From Acidobacteriota bacterium (GTDB lineage Bacteria > Acidobacteriota > Terriglobia > Terriglobales > Acidobacteriaceae), in contig JAKAXU010000028.1 of assembly GCA_021816455.1 (NCBI GenBank), forward strand, positions 1 to 41,386: DNA of 41,386 nt, in the 5' to 3' direction. Every line of letters starts with the position of its first letter. Position 1 is the first letter of the stretch. Of this stretch, positions 1 through 7,237 are shown piece after piece. The notes under the pieces were generated by a model that did no database searches, was not told the origin of the DNA, and saw only the letters and a list, made by a program, of their open reading frames with translations. The translations under genes were made by a program, and so were the position numbers.

Positions 1-592
1 ACGGATCACTTGTCGCCTGCGCTCATGCTGCGCTGCCGAACTCAACTTGCGTGCATCCTCTTGTTCCATATCCATTGGATGCGCCAAGATACACAATGTA
101 GCAGTATTTATGGGCCGAATCTATAGGGATTCTTTCGGGTACCCATGGCAGAATCCGAAGAGTCCATTTCGCTCCCCGCGATTTTGCATTGGTACCCCCG
201 ATAGATTCCGAAGAAATGCGCTTTGGTGCGCGCAGGAAGGAATGGAGTGTCCGGCACATTCTGTATCAATGGAATCGGACACGGACGAAAGCCAAGGCCG
301 CTCCGCCAAGAATCAGGATGGCTCTCACAGGTTTTGCCATTGGCGCTCTGCGTAAGACCCAGCAACTGCCCGAACGGGCAACGAAGTACTTCGGCCAGAA
401 CAATGCACGCTTTGCGGTCTGATCGCATTCCGTTTATACCGGATCAATCACTGTCGCCCGACAAACCAGCCGCCATGATCCGATTCTGGAATTCCCTTGC
501 GCCACTACCGGTAGCTTCACGCCACTCACCATCTTGCGGAGAGAAAACATCGGGCGGACAAATGGGGGGGACTGCGAAATCGCTCAAAGGGG
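1..592. other. No confident gene; accessory-looking stretch
   Basis: This left-edge stretch holds several overlapping open frames on both strands, none with a recognisable domain, a good ribosome-binding site or a convincing coding pattern. It is visibly less GC-rich than the housekeeping genes further right. I see no RNA gene and no insertion-sequence ends. It may be decayed coding sequence belonging to the same accessory segment as the Fic gene. Confidence 0.5.
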
Positions 593-1642
593 CTACTGAA
601 TTGTGTAGCGTGCTCCACGGCCTCTGCCGACTTGAAGAAGATAGTGCTGCTCTGCCAGCTTCTTTACGTGGACCTTGATGGTATTCCGGTTGGCTCCCGT
701 CGAATCCTCAATTTCTTTGACCGTGATCTCGCCGCGTGTTTTTGCCAACTCAAGAATCTGCCGCGAGAGGGCCGGGAGAGATGTCCGCAGCGCCTGCTCT
801 TCTTTCACCTTTGCGGCCAGGTTGTCCTTCTGCTTCACCATAGTCTTCAAAAGAAAGAGCAGCCATGGTTCCCAGTTCTGCTTTTCGCTGCGGATGGTTT
901 GCTGCGTACGACGTAAAGCGAGGTAGTAGCTGTCTTTGTTCTGTTCGATTACGCTTTCCATCGAACTGTAGGGAACATAGCTGTACCCGGCGCGCAACAG
1001 AAGCAACGTCGTCAGCACGCGCGAAAGTCGTCCGTTGCCATCCTTGAACGGATGGATGGCGAGGAATACGACGATGAAGGTTCCAATCAAGATCAGAGGG
1101 TGGTTGGTTTCCTCTTCCACGGATCGATTGAACCAATCCAAGAGATACTTCATCCATCCCGGCGTTTCAAATGGCGTGGCGGTCTCAAAGACCACTCCCA
1201 GACTCCTACCGTCAGGTGCAAACGCTTCGACATGATTTGTCACATTTTTGTAGTGGCCTCGGTGGTCCTGATCTTTGGCGCTGTATTTGAGCAATACACC
1301 GTGGAGCTGCTTGATGTGATTTTCGGTGACGGTAATCGCCTCGTAGCCCGCGAAAATCAGGTCCATAGCGTCAGCGTAACCGGCCACTTCCTGCTCATCA
1401 CGACTGGCGAAGGTTTTTGTTTGCAGCCCGGATAGCAGCTTCTCCACCTCGGCATCACGGAGCTTTGCGCCCTCGATGCGGGTGGACGACCCCACGCTCT
1501 CAATGGTGGCGATGCGGCGGAGGCTGGTTAGCCTCTCCGGAGCCAGAGTTTCAATGACCGTCCAGCGACCTTTGAACTCATCGATGTCAGCGATGAGCTT
1601 GAGTACCTCCGGCGTGATCAGGATGTTCTTTATCTCGCTCAT
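593..1642 (-). CDS. Fic-family protein (AMPylase-type) with C-terminal winged-helix domain
   Basis: Fic enzymes transfer AMP (or another phosphate-linked group) from a nucleotide to a hydroxyl on a target protein. The signature loop HPFKDGNGRLSR is complete, with the catalytic His near residue 197. A class-II-type inhibitory motif SSTRIEG lies upstream (Ser53 to Glu57-Gly58), so self-inhibition by an N-terminal helix is likely and no separate antitoxin is needed. The last 60 or so residues read as a winged helix-turn-helix (KEIEDSTGANRNTIKVHVKKL), suggesting DNA binding. The frame stays open to a GTG at 1663. I prefer the ATG at 1642 because a TTGACA -35 box at 1688-1693 puts the transcript start close to it and because family members begin near this point. 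The gene stands alone in the accessory segment. Target and modification are unknown. Confidence 0.9.
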   Translation of the reverse strand: MSEIKNILITPEVLKLIADIDEFKGRWTVIETLAPERLTSLRRIATIESVGSSTRIEGAKLRDAEVEKLLSGLQTKTFASRDEQEVAGYADAMDLIFAGYEAITVTENHIKQLHGVLLKYSAKDQDHRGHYKNVTNHVEAFAPDGRSLGVVFETATPFETPGWMKYLLDWFNRSVEEETNHPLILIGTFIVVFLAIHPFKDGNGRLSRVLTTLLLLRAGYSYVPYSSMESVIEQNKDSYYLALRRTQQTIRSEKQNWEPWLLFLLKTMVKQKDNLAAKVKEEQALRTSLPALSRQILELAKTRGEITVKEIEDSTGANRNTIKVHVKKLAEQHYLLQVGRGRGARYTIQ

Positions 1643-1649
1643 TGGAGCC

Positions 1650-1729
1650 ATATCCATTTTCACCCATTTCTAGCCAATGATACCCAATGTCAAGAAAAAT
1701 ATCCATTCTTATCCAATTTTGCCCATTTC
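1650..1729 (-). promoter_or_regulatory. Probable Fic promoter with duplicated operator-like sequence
   Basis: On the minus strand a TTGACA box (1688-1693) is followed after 15 bases by TAGAAA (1667-1672). On the plus strand, ATATCCATT occurs at 1650-1658 and again at 1699-1707, each followed by CCCATTTC (1663-1670 and 1722-1729). The two copies bracket the -35 box. That suggests a repeated binding site, possibly for the winged-helix domain of the Fic protein itself. The repeat is seen in the sequence; the function is inference. Confidence 0.4.
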
Positions 1730-1804
1730 CTCCCCGTTTATGGGGACGCCACATCCTGCAACTGCAGCAAGACGATCCGGCAGAATCAGAGAATCTCGTC
1801 ATGA

Positions 1805-2131
1805 AATGCAACTGTCCACCGTGGACACATACATGCACCTACCCTATCCACCCAAGCTCTCTCCGCATATTCCTTCCAAGGTTCCTTCGCTAGTTTCTGG
1901 ACAGGTTCTAAAGAAACTGCCGCATGCGCTGCTGAAATCATCAGGGATTTATCGGGCGACGGCAAAGAGTGGGATTTCGCTTTTGATGCCAAGGGCTTGC
2001 GCGTATCTCGACGAAAGACCGCTCCCAATGTCTACGCCGACTTTAATGATGACGAAACCGATATTGACGATGAGGGCGATTTTAATCAGGGAGCAGAAGA
2101 CGGATACTGGAAGCACTCTTCGATCCATTGA
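1805..2131 (+). pseudogene. Start-less acidic reading frame, likely gene remnant
   Basis: A frame of 108 codons runs from just after a TGA (1802-1804) to a TGA at 2129-2131. It contains no ATG or GTG, and its only TTG lies well inside. From about 1890 it has a coding-like pattern with many G-first codons, and it ends in a strongly acidic stretch (FNDDETDIDDEGDFNQGAED) followed by YWKHSSIH. A terminator-like hairpin follows at 2154. A longer frame on the same strand (1677-2153) has an ATG but reads as a Met/Thr/Pro/Leu-rich shadow. The likeliest reading is the C-terminal part of a gene that lost its 5' part by frameshift or truncation. No family recognised. Confidence 0.4.
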
Positions 2132-2153
2132 CACAGTTCAAAGTAAGAAATGA

Positions 2154-2175
2154 GGGGACAGCATTTTGCTGCCCC
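2154..2175 (+). terminator. Terminator-like hairpin
   Basis: GGGG-A-CAGC pairs with GCTG-CCCC across an ATTTT loop, with a single bulged A, and the stem is followed by CTTTCTGTTTA. It lies 22 bases after the stop of the start-less acidic frame and could end its transcript. Confidence 0.4.
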
Positions 2176-2484
2176 CTTTCTGTTTATGCGGAAAGTTTAT
2201 GGTGCATTCGGCGATAAGGTTTGTTCACCATGATTAAGCTGGCCCAAGGGACTGCGGTATTAGCCCTTATCCCGTTGGCGAAAGCAATCATGCCGTCCGT
2301 GATGCAATTCGGAGGGGGGTAGTGTCTGTCCGACGTACTGAAAGAGTGCTCCAACCAACTCGTAGATAATGATCATTGGGAATGGTCGCGAGACTGAGCA
2401 ACTCATTGAAGCAGGTCCGGCAAACAGTCACGGGGCAGACCTCGAAATAAACAACAGCCATCAAAACAGCCACCAAACAATTTT

Positions 2485-2506
2485 AGCCTCTCGTTTTCGA
2501 GAGGCT
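2485..2506. terminator. Perfect 9-bp hairpin beside tRNA-Leu
   Basis: AGCCTCTCG and CGAGAGGCT form a perfect stem around a TTTT loop, with A/T-rich sequence on both sides. It lies 26 bases beyond the 3' end of the minus-strand tRNA, so it probably terminates that transcript and may act in both directions. Confidence 0.65.
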
Positions 2507-2532
2507 AATTTTCAATAAGTCTTTTATTTTGT

Positions 2533-2619
2533 TGGTGCCCGGAGGGGGACTTGAACCCCCACGGCCTTGCGGCCTGCGGATTTTAAGTCCGCTGCGTCTG
2601 CCAGTTTCGCCATCCGGGC
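2533..2619 (-). tRNA. tRNA-Leu (anticodon UAA)
   Basis: The minus strand folds as a class-II tRNA. The acceptor GCCCGGA pairs with TCCGGGC, the anticodon stem GCGGA/TCCGC encloses the loop CTTAAAA (anticodon TAA), a long variable arm is present, and the T-arm is GGGGGTTCAAGTCCCCC. A 3' CCA is encoded (plus-strand TGG at 2533-2535). The long variable arm and the anticodon identify leucine UUA/UUG decoding. The 3' end faces the accessory segment 1-2532, the side on which integrative elements usually insert. Confidence 0.95.
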
Positions 2620-2844
2620 TGGGGTGAATGAGTCTGCCGGGCAGAGACGGGGCGCGGGCACAGCATAAGAGGGACCGCAGGATCGGGTTGCGCTCTCTGC
2701 CAGGTCGGCGGGCCGCGGTGCTGCCACGACAGATTTCATGCTACGGTTGCCGCCGGGCTTTGTCGAGTATTGTGGCCGCGCGTGAGCGGCCGGAGCAGAA
2801 TTTCCTTGGCGTTCGCGCGCCGGTGTGTTTTGCTGGGGCTATTC

Positions 2845-4152
2845 ATGCGCGCTTTTCTGGAACGTTACTTTGAATTTGAGCGGTTGGGCACAAACTGGCG
2901 CACCGAAACGCTGGCCGGTGCCACGACGTTCCTGACCATGGCTTACATCGTCCTCGTCAACCCAGCGATTCTGGCGCAGACCGGAATGAACTTCGCCGCG
3001 GTGACGGCAGCGACCTGCCTGTCGGCCGCTTTCGGCTCCATCCTGATGGGCGTGGTGGCGCGTTATCCACTTGCGTTGGTGCCGGGAATGGGACTGAACG
3101 CCTACTTCACCTTCACGGTCTGCCTGCGGATGCACATTCCGTGGCAGACGGCGCTGGGCGCAGTCTTTCTCAGCGGAGTCTTGTTTCTGCTGATGACGGC
3201 GTTGGGCATTCGCCAGTTGATTTTGCATGCGATTCCACGCGAGCTCTATACGGCGGTGGCCTGCGGCATTGGACTCTTCATCGCCTTCATCGGTCTGAAC
3301 AAGGCCGGACTGGTGGTTGCCGATCCGGCGACACTGGTGCGGCTGGGCAATCTACGCGATCCACAGGCGGTGCTGGCGGTGCTGGGGCTTTTGCTGATGG
3401 TCACGCTAGAGGCGCGGAGTGTGCGCGGATCGATCCTGATTGGAGTGCTAGTGGTGACGGTCCTTGGGTGGATACTGGGTCTCTCGCACTGGACGCCCTC
3501 GACGGGCGGAGTGAGCAGCCTGGCCGCGACAACGATGAAGCTGGACGTGCGTGGGGCACTGCGCATCGGGCTGATGGAGATTATCTTCGTTTTTTTCTTC
3601 GTGGACCTCTTTGACAACCTGGGAACGCTCGTCGCCGTCACCCAGCGCGCTGGCCTGATCGAGAAGGATCGCTCGATTCCGCGACTGAATCGAATCCTCT
3701 TTGCCGATGCGCTGACGACGGTGGCAGGATCGCTGACCGGAACATCAACCGTGACCAGTTATGTCGAGTCCACCGCTGGCGTCGCCGCTGGCGGTCGCAG
3801 CGGCGTGACTGCAATCGTTACCGGATTGCTCTTTCTTGTCGCACTGGTGGCGGCTCCGTTTGTCGGAGTCATTCCCCAGGCGGCGACCGCTCCGGCGCTG
3901 ATTCTGGTTGGTTCGATGATGCTGACTACGGTGACCCAGATCCACTGGACCGATCCGCTGGTCTCTGTTCCTGCGTTTCTCACGCTGGTCATGATCCCGC
4001 TCACCTACTCCATCGCCAACGGACTCGGATTCGGCATCGTCGCTTGGGCAGCACTGCATCTGGCCTCGGGACGATTTCGTCGCAGCGACTGGCTGGTCTA
4101 TCTTCTGGCCGTGCTGTTTCTGGCGCGATTTGTCTATCTCTCGGCGGGATAG
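2845..4152 (+). CDS. NCS2-family purine-type permease (adenine/guanine/hypoxanthine class)
   Basis: This is a 435-residue polytopic inner-membrane protein of the AzgA-like branch of NCS2, which imports purine bases by proton symport. Family landmarks are GTNWRTETLAGATTFLTMAYI with NPAIL at the N-terminus, PGMGLNAYFTF, a helix with FFFVDLFDNLGTLVAV, and GTSTVTSYVESTAGVAAGGRSG, the substrate-site segment. The frame opens further upstream at 2770. The ATG at 2845 fits the family N-terminus (MRAFLERYFEFE), and the extra 25 residues look like read-through. The ribosome-binding site is weak (GGGG at 2834-2837). The gene is divergent from tRNA-Leu. No purine riboswitch is visible in the 225-base leader. 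The exact base specificity cannot be read from the sequence. Confidence 0.9.
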   Translation: MRAFLERYFEFERLGTNWRTETLAGATTFLTMAYIVLVNPAILAQTGMNFAAVTAATCLSAAFGSILMGVVARYPLALVPGMGLNAYFTFTVCLRMHIPWQTALGAVFLSGVLFLLMTALGIRQLILHAIPRELYTAVACGIGLFIAFIGLNKAGLVVADPATLVRLGNLRDPQAVLAVLGLLLMVTLEARSVRGSILIGVLVVTVLGWILGLSHWTPSTGGVSSLAATTMKLDVRGALRIGLMEIIFVFFFVDLFDNLGTLVAVTQRAGLIEKDRSIPRLNRILFADALTTVAGSLTGTSTVTSYVESTAGVAAGGRSGVTAIVTGLLFLVALVAAPFVGVIPQAATAPALILVGSMMLTTVTQIHWTDPLVSVPAFLTLVMIPLTYSIANGLGFGIVAWAALHLASGRFRRSDWLVYLLAVLFLARFVYLSAG

Positions 4153-4253
4153 CAGGCCAGGCTTGCGCCGCCTTCGCCGCGGCATCGTGCGCAGACTGGT
4201 TCGGGATCCGTCTTGGTTCTTCATTCGCCGATTCCGGAAGCTGGCTGCCGCAT

Positions 4254-4259
4254 TACAAT
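4254..4259 (+). promoter_or_regulatory. Candidate -10 box for the DUF4397 gene
   Basis: TACAAT matches the -10 consensus in five of six positions and lies 37 bases before the GTG start at 4296. The -35 region about 17 bases upstream (near 4231-4237) is poor. If used, transcription would begin near 4266. Confidence 0.3.
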
Positions 4260-4295
4260 AAAGCAGCATCGCGTCCGTGGCACCTGCCACAGACG

Positions 4296-5087
4296 GTGAA
4301 AGCTCGTGAGGATCGGGTGCCGAGAGCGAAAGATCAACAGAGACCGCAGTGGTGGAGTCGCTGTCGCGTTCCCCTGCGCGGGCTGATGCTGATCGCCGCA
4401 ACCAGTCTCGGCATCGCGCTGGCGCTGGCCGGGTGCGAGCATGTGCAGGGTAATCCGGCCGTGAGTCTGGTGCGCGTCATCGACGCTTCGTACAATGCTC
4501 CAGCCCTGAATGTCTACCTCGCCGGAACGCTCATCGCCACCAATCTCGGACAGGGGCAGATCACTCCTTACGGCAGCTTTTCTCCCACGCCCAGTGCAAA
4601 GATCACCGTCACCAGCGCGCAGAATACGAATCCTCTGGTCTCTACTACCGGCAGCCTGCTGGCCAGCCAGAGCAGCACCGTACTCATCACCGACATCAAT
4701 GCGACCTATCAAGCGAACCTGCTCGAAGATCAGTCCACGCCCGCGCCCAGCGGACACTCCGAGTTCCGCATCCTCAACCAGGCTCCGTCCACCGGGCCGA
4801 TCGATGTCTATTTCCTGGCTGGAACGACGGCCGCCGATTACGCTGCGGCCAGGCCCGTGATTACCGCGCTCGCCGTCGGCGCGACCTCCGGTTATGTCAC
4901 CATTCCATCCGCGACCCTTTACATGGTTATTGTCGCAGCAGGAACCACTCTGACGACCACCAGCACCAGTATCTATGTCTCTGCCGCGCTTCCGCTCGTA
5001 GGTGGAGAAGTGCGCACTGTTCTCGTCGTCGATCCGCTGGTAACGACCCAGCCGGTGCAGGTCTATATCGCCATCGACGCAAACTGA
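4296..5087 (+). CDS. DUF4397-domain lipoprotein
   Basis: The mature part carries a DUF4397-type pattern: VSLVRVIDASYNAPALNVYL near the start, a second copy of the theme (SEFRILNQAPSTGPIDVYFL) after about 100 residues, and a last beta-rich repeat ending PVQVYIAIDAN. These secreted beta-sandwich proteins are common in Acidobacteria; their job is unknown. A lipoprotein signal is present: hydrophobic LMLIAATSLGIALALAGC, with the lipid-carrying Cys at residue 47 from the GTG. The start is uncertain. The ATG at 4386 gives a signal peptide without a positive n-region, whereas the GTG at 4296 supplies the basic RCRVPLRG and follows a -10-like TACAAT at 4254. The open frame extends back into the permease gene, which is surely read-through. 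Confidence 0.75.
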   Translation: MKAREDRVPRAKDQQRPQWWSRCRVPLRGLMLIAATSLGIALALAGCEHVQGNPAVSLVRVIDASYNAPALNVYLAGTLIATNLGQGQITPYGSFSPTPSAKITVTSAQNTNPLVSTTGSLLASQSSTVLITDINATYQANLLEDQSTPAPSGHSEFRILNQAPSTGPIDVYFLAGTTAADYAAARPVITALAVGATSGYVTIPSATLYMVIVAAGTTLTTTSTSIYVSAALPLVGGEVRTVLVVDPLVTTQPVQVYIAIDAN

Positions 5088-5118
5088 GTGAAGAGACCGA
5101 GGCCGAGAAGCAACAAAA

Positions 5119-5150
5119 AACTCCCCTCCGCTATTTCACGGAGGAGAGTT
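5119..5150. terminator. Bidirectional terminator between DUF4397 gene and rpsU
   Basis: AACTCCCCTCCG (5119-5130) pairs with CGGAGGAGAGTT (5139-5150) with one mismatch around an 8-base loop. A-rich sequence precedes it and TTTTCGTT follows, so it can stop transcripts of the convergent DUF4397 and rpsU genes. Confidence 0.75.
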
Positions 5151-5173
5151 TTCGTTGGCGGAGGGACGGAAGA

Positions 5174-5371
5174 TCAGTCCTGTTCTTTGCGAGCCTTCTT
5201 GCGGTTCCGTTTGCGCGCCAGCGCTTCCTTCACGCGACGCTTTTCGCCCGGCTTCAGGTAATAGGAGTGGCGCTTGACATCCTTGATGATGTCTTCCTGC
5301 TGCACCTTGCGCTTGAAGCGGCGCAGTGCATTTTCCAGCGGTTCGCCTTCTTGTACGCGAACTTCTGCCAT
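5174..5371 (-). CDS. rpsU: 30S ribosomal protein bS21
   Basis: This 65-residue basic protein matches bS21 along its whole length: MAEVRVQEGEPLENALRRFK, then a Lys/Arg-rich tail (KRRVKEALARKRNRKKARKEQ). bS21 binds the 30S platform near the 3' end of 16S rRNA and helps initiation. The start is secure: AAGGAGGTG (plus-strand complement 5380-5388) lies eight bases before the ATG. Such a near-perfect anti-SD match is notable, because the protein acts at this very site on the ribosome. The gene is monocistronic here and ends at a shared terminator. Confidence 0.97.
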   Translation of the reverse strand: MAEVRVQEGEPLENALRRFKRKVQQEDIIKDVKRHSYYLKPGEKRRVKEALARKRNRKKARKEQD

Positions 5372-5517
5372 AATCTATCCACCTCCTTACCTGCCCAACC
5401 GGCTCCTTTCAGGATACGGAAGAATTCCTCGCATGGCAACTTCTTCAGGCGGCGTTATACTCGTGTTTTGCGTAGCAGCGCGACGCGGGATTCGCGCAGT
5501 AGCGTGCGGGAGCAGAA

Positions 5518-6033
5518 GTGATTCGAAGCTATCAGGGACGTTTGCCGGTGATTGCCGAGGGCTGTTACATCGATCCATCGGCGCAGGTGATCGGCGATGT
5601 CGCGCTGGGTGCTCGCTCCAGTGTCTGGATGAACGCCGTGTTGCGCGGCGACGTACACTCAATCCGCATCGGCAGCGGCTCCAACGTGCAGGACTGCGCT
5701 GTGCTGCACGGCCAACGCAACCTCTACGCGGTGACCGTCGGAGATATGGTCACGATCGGCCACAATGCCACGGTGCACGGATGCACGGTGGAGGATGCCG
5801 TGCTGATTGGCATCGGTGCACGTGTGCTGAACAACTGCCGCATCGGAGAAGGCTCGATCATCGCTGCCGGAGCCGTTGTGCCGGAGGGAACCGTTGTGCC
5901 GCCGCGAACGCTCTGGGCGGGCGTGCCCGCGCGGATGCGCCGTGCGCTCGACGACAAGGATCGCGAACTGATCCTGCACTATGCGCGCAATTATCTGGAT
6001 TACACGGCAATCTATCTCAGCGATACTGCCTGA
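5518..6033 (+). CDS. Gamma-carbonic-anhydrase-like hexapeptide-repeat protein
   Basis: This 171-residue left-handed beta-helix protein belongs to the YrdA/PaaY/gamma-CA group. Hexapeptide turns run through most of its length (IGDVALGARSSVWMNAVLRGD, IGSGSNVQDCAVLHG, VTIGHNATVHGC, IGEGSIIAAGAVV). The three zinc-binding His are in place: His64 in VLHG, His82 in IGHN and His87 in VHGC. The Asn-Arg-Gly-Asp signature (NAVLRGD) is also present. It probably binds zinc and may hydrate CO2, but many family members show no such activity, so the reaction is inferred. The start is a GTG preceded by GGGAG at 5508-5512. It is convergent with the desaturase gene, only 27 bases away. Confidence 0.9.
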   Translation: MIRSYQGRLPVIAEGCYIDPSAQVIGDVALGARSSVWMNAVLRGDVHSIRIGSGSNVQDCAVLHGQRNLYAVTVGDMVTIGHNATVHGCTVEDAVLIGIGARVLNNCRIGEGSIIAAGAVVPEGTVVPPRTLWAGVPARMRRALDDKDRELILHYARNYLDYTAIYLSDTA

Positions 6034-6060
6034 TTTGCCGGAGTCCTTGCGGTCTGCGGA

Positions 6061-7044
6061 TTACACTCCGGCCGGTTTGGGATTGGCCTTATCGTAGCGC
6101 GCCACCTGAATCTTGCGCGCCAGACCGACTTTGCTCATCAGCCAGATCAGCCAGAAATTCGGATCCAGCTCATACCAGGTCAATCCGTGCCGTGCAGAGA
6201 CTGGGTGTGCGTGATGGTTGTTGTGCCAGCCTTCGCCGCCCGTCAACAAGGCCACCAGAAGATTATTGCGCGAGTCATCGCGAGTCGCAAAACGACGTCC
6301 GCCCCACATGTGCGTGGCGGAGTTGACCAGCCACGTGGCGTGCAGGCCGAGCGTGACGCGCAGGAAGATGCCCCAGAGAACCAGTTTTACGCCGCCCATC
6401 AGGCTGTGATCCACCAGAGTGCCGCCGCCCATCAGCAGCAGTCCGCAGACGACCAGTGTCATGTAGTGATATTTGCTGATCCAGACGTGAAACCGATCGC
6501 GCGCCAGATCCGGTACGTAACGGGCCAGCGAGGTAGACTGCGAGTGCATGCTGCGTCCCAGTACCAGCCAGCCGATATGTGCCCACCACGGGCCTTCTTT
6601 CGGAGTGTGCGGATCGCCGGGGTGGTCGCTGTTCTGGTGATGGACCCGATGGACAGCTACCCAGAAGATCGGTCCGCCTTCCAGCGACAGCGTGGCGCAG
6701 AGCGTCAGCAGGTACTCCACCCATTTCGGCGTCTGAAAGCCACGATGCGTCAGCAGCCGATGGTAGCAGACGCCGATGCCAAAGTTAATGGACAGTACCC
6801 ACAGGATCGTCGCCACGGCCAGCCGTTGCCAGCTGAAGCAGAACAGTGCGGCAATCGCGCCGATGTGAAAGATTGCGATAAAGATCGCCGTAATCCAGTT
6901 GATGCCGCTGCCGTTTACCTCACGTCCCATGCGCAGGTCGTCGCGCTGGGAAGTTGCTGACGGAGCACTTGTACGCTCGTCCAGGGTGGCTACGGAAGAG
7001 TTCAGGCTGCCTCCGGCAACCGGATTTGAAATTGATGACGGCAT
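6061..7044 (-). CDS. Acyl-CoA/acyl-lipid desaturase (delta-9 type)
   Basis: This 327-residue membrane-bound di-iron desaturase introduces a cis double bond into fatty acyl chains. The three histidine boxes are complete: HRLLTH (His95 and His100), HRVHH (His132, 135, 136) and HNNHH (His274-278). Hydrophobic helices lie at about 50-90, 110-130 and 195-240. The 45-residue N-terminus is Ser/Thr-rich and lacks membrane character. No cytochrome b5 or rubredoxin domain is fused, so a separate electron donor is needed. It lies downstream of the DHA2 exporter on the same strand with a 193-base gap, so it probably has its own promoter. Regiospecificity is inferred from the family (stearoyl-CoA-desaturase-like). 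Confidence 0.93.
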   Translation of the reverse strand: MPSSISNPVAGGSLNSSVATLDERTSAPSATSQRDDLRMGREVNGSGINWITAIFIAIFHIGAIAALFCFSWQRLAVATILWVLSINFGIGVCYHRLLTHRGFQTPKWVEYLLTLCATLSLEGGPIFWVAVHRVHHQNSDHPGDPHTPKEGPWWAHIGWLVLGRSMHSQSTSLARYVPDLARDRFHVWISKYHYMTLVVCGLLLMGGGTLVDHSLMGGVKLVLWGIFLRVTLGLHATWLVNSATHMWGGRRFATRDDSRNNLLVALLTGGEGWHNNHHAHPVSARHGLTWYELDPNFWLIWLMSKVGLARKIQVARYDKANPKPAGV

Positions 7045-7237
7045 GTAGAGATGTTCCTGCTTCCTTACGATTTCGCGATCGTCGCTCTTTCCATTGTACC
7101 GGCCAACTGGTCTGCGCTACGAAAAAATCCAGAAAATTGTAGATTGAGTCCGTCGATGGTGGTCCGGTGGCGAAGATTCCTAACTGCGAACCAAAGGCGA
7201 TATAGGCGGGGAGATTGCCAGGTCGTCGCGGCCGCCC

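Larger units (their letters stand above)
2132..2532. other. Intergenic stretch without a supported gene
   Basis: Apart from the hairpins at 2154-2175 and 2485-2506 I see no supported feature. A 62-codon minus-strand frame (2288-2476, Cys-rich CPVTVCRTC) has no recognisable domain and no clear ribosome-binding site. The run CGGAGGGGG near 2315 repeats a few bases of the 3' half of the adjacent tRNA, but it is too short to count as an attachment site. Confidence 0.4.

Noticed and set aside
1677..2153. 158-codon plus-strand frame upstream of tRNA-Leu
   Set aside because: Met/Thr/Pro-rich composition without domain; the alternative frame ending at 2131 has a much better coding pattern.
2310..2325. 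Short repeat of tRNA-Leu sequence (CGGAGGGGG) as an attachment site
   Set aside because: Only about nine G-rich bases match; far too short to be distinguished from chance.
2620..2844. Possible purine riboswitch ahead of the NCS2 permease
   Set aside because: I looked for a three-way-junction aptamer pattern and saw only a GC-rich hairpin near 2773-2790; nothing supports a riboswitch.
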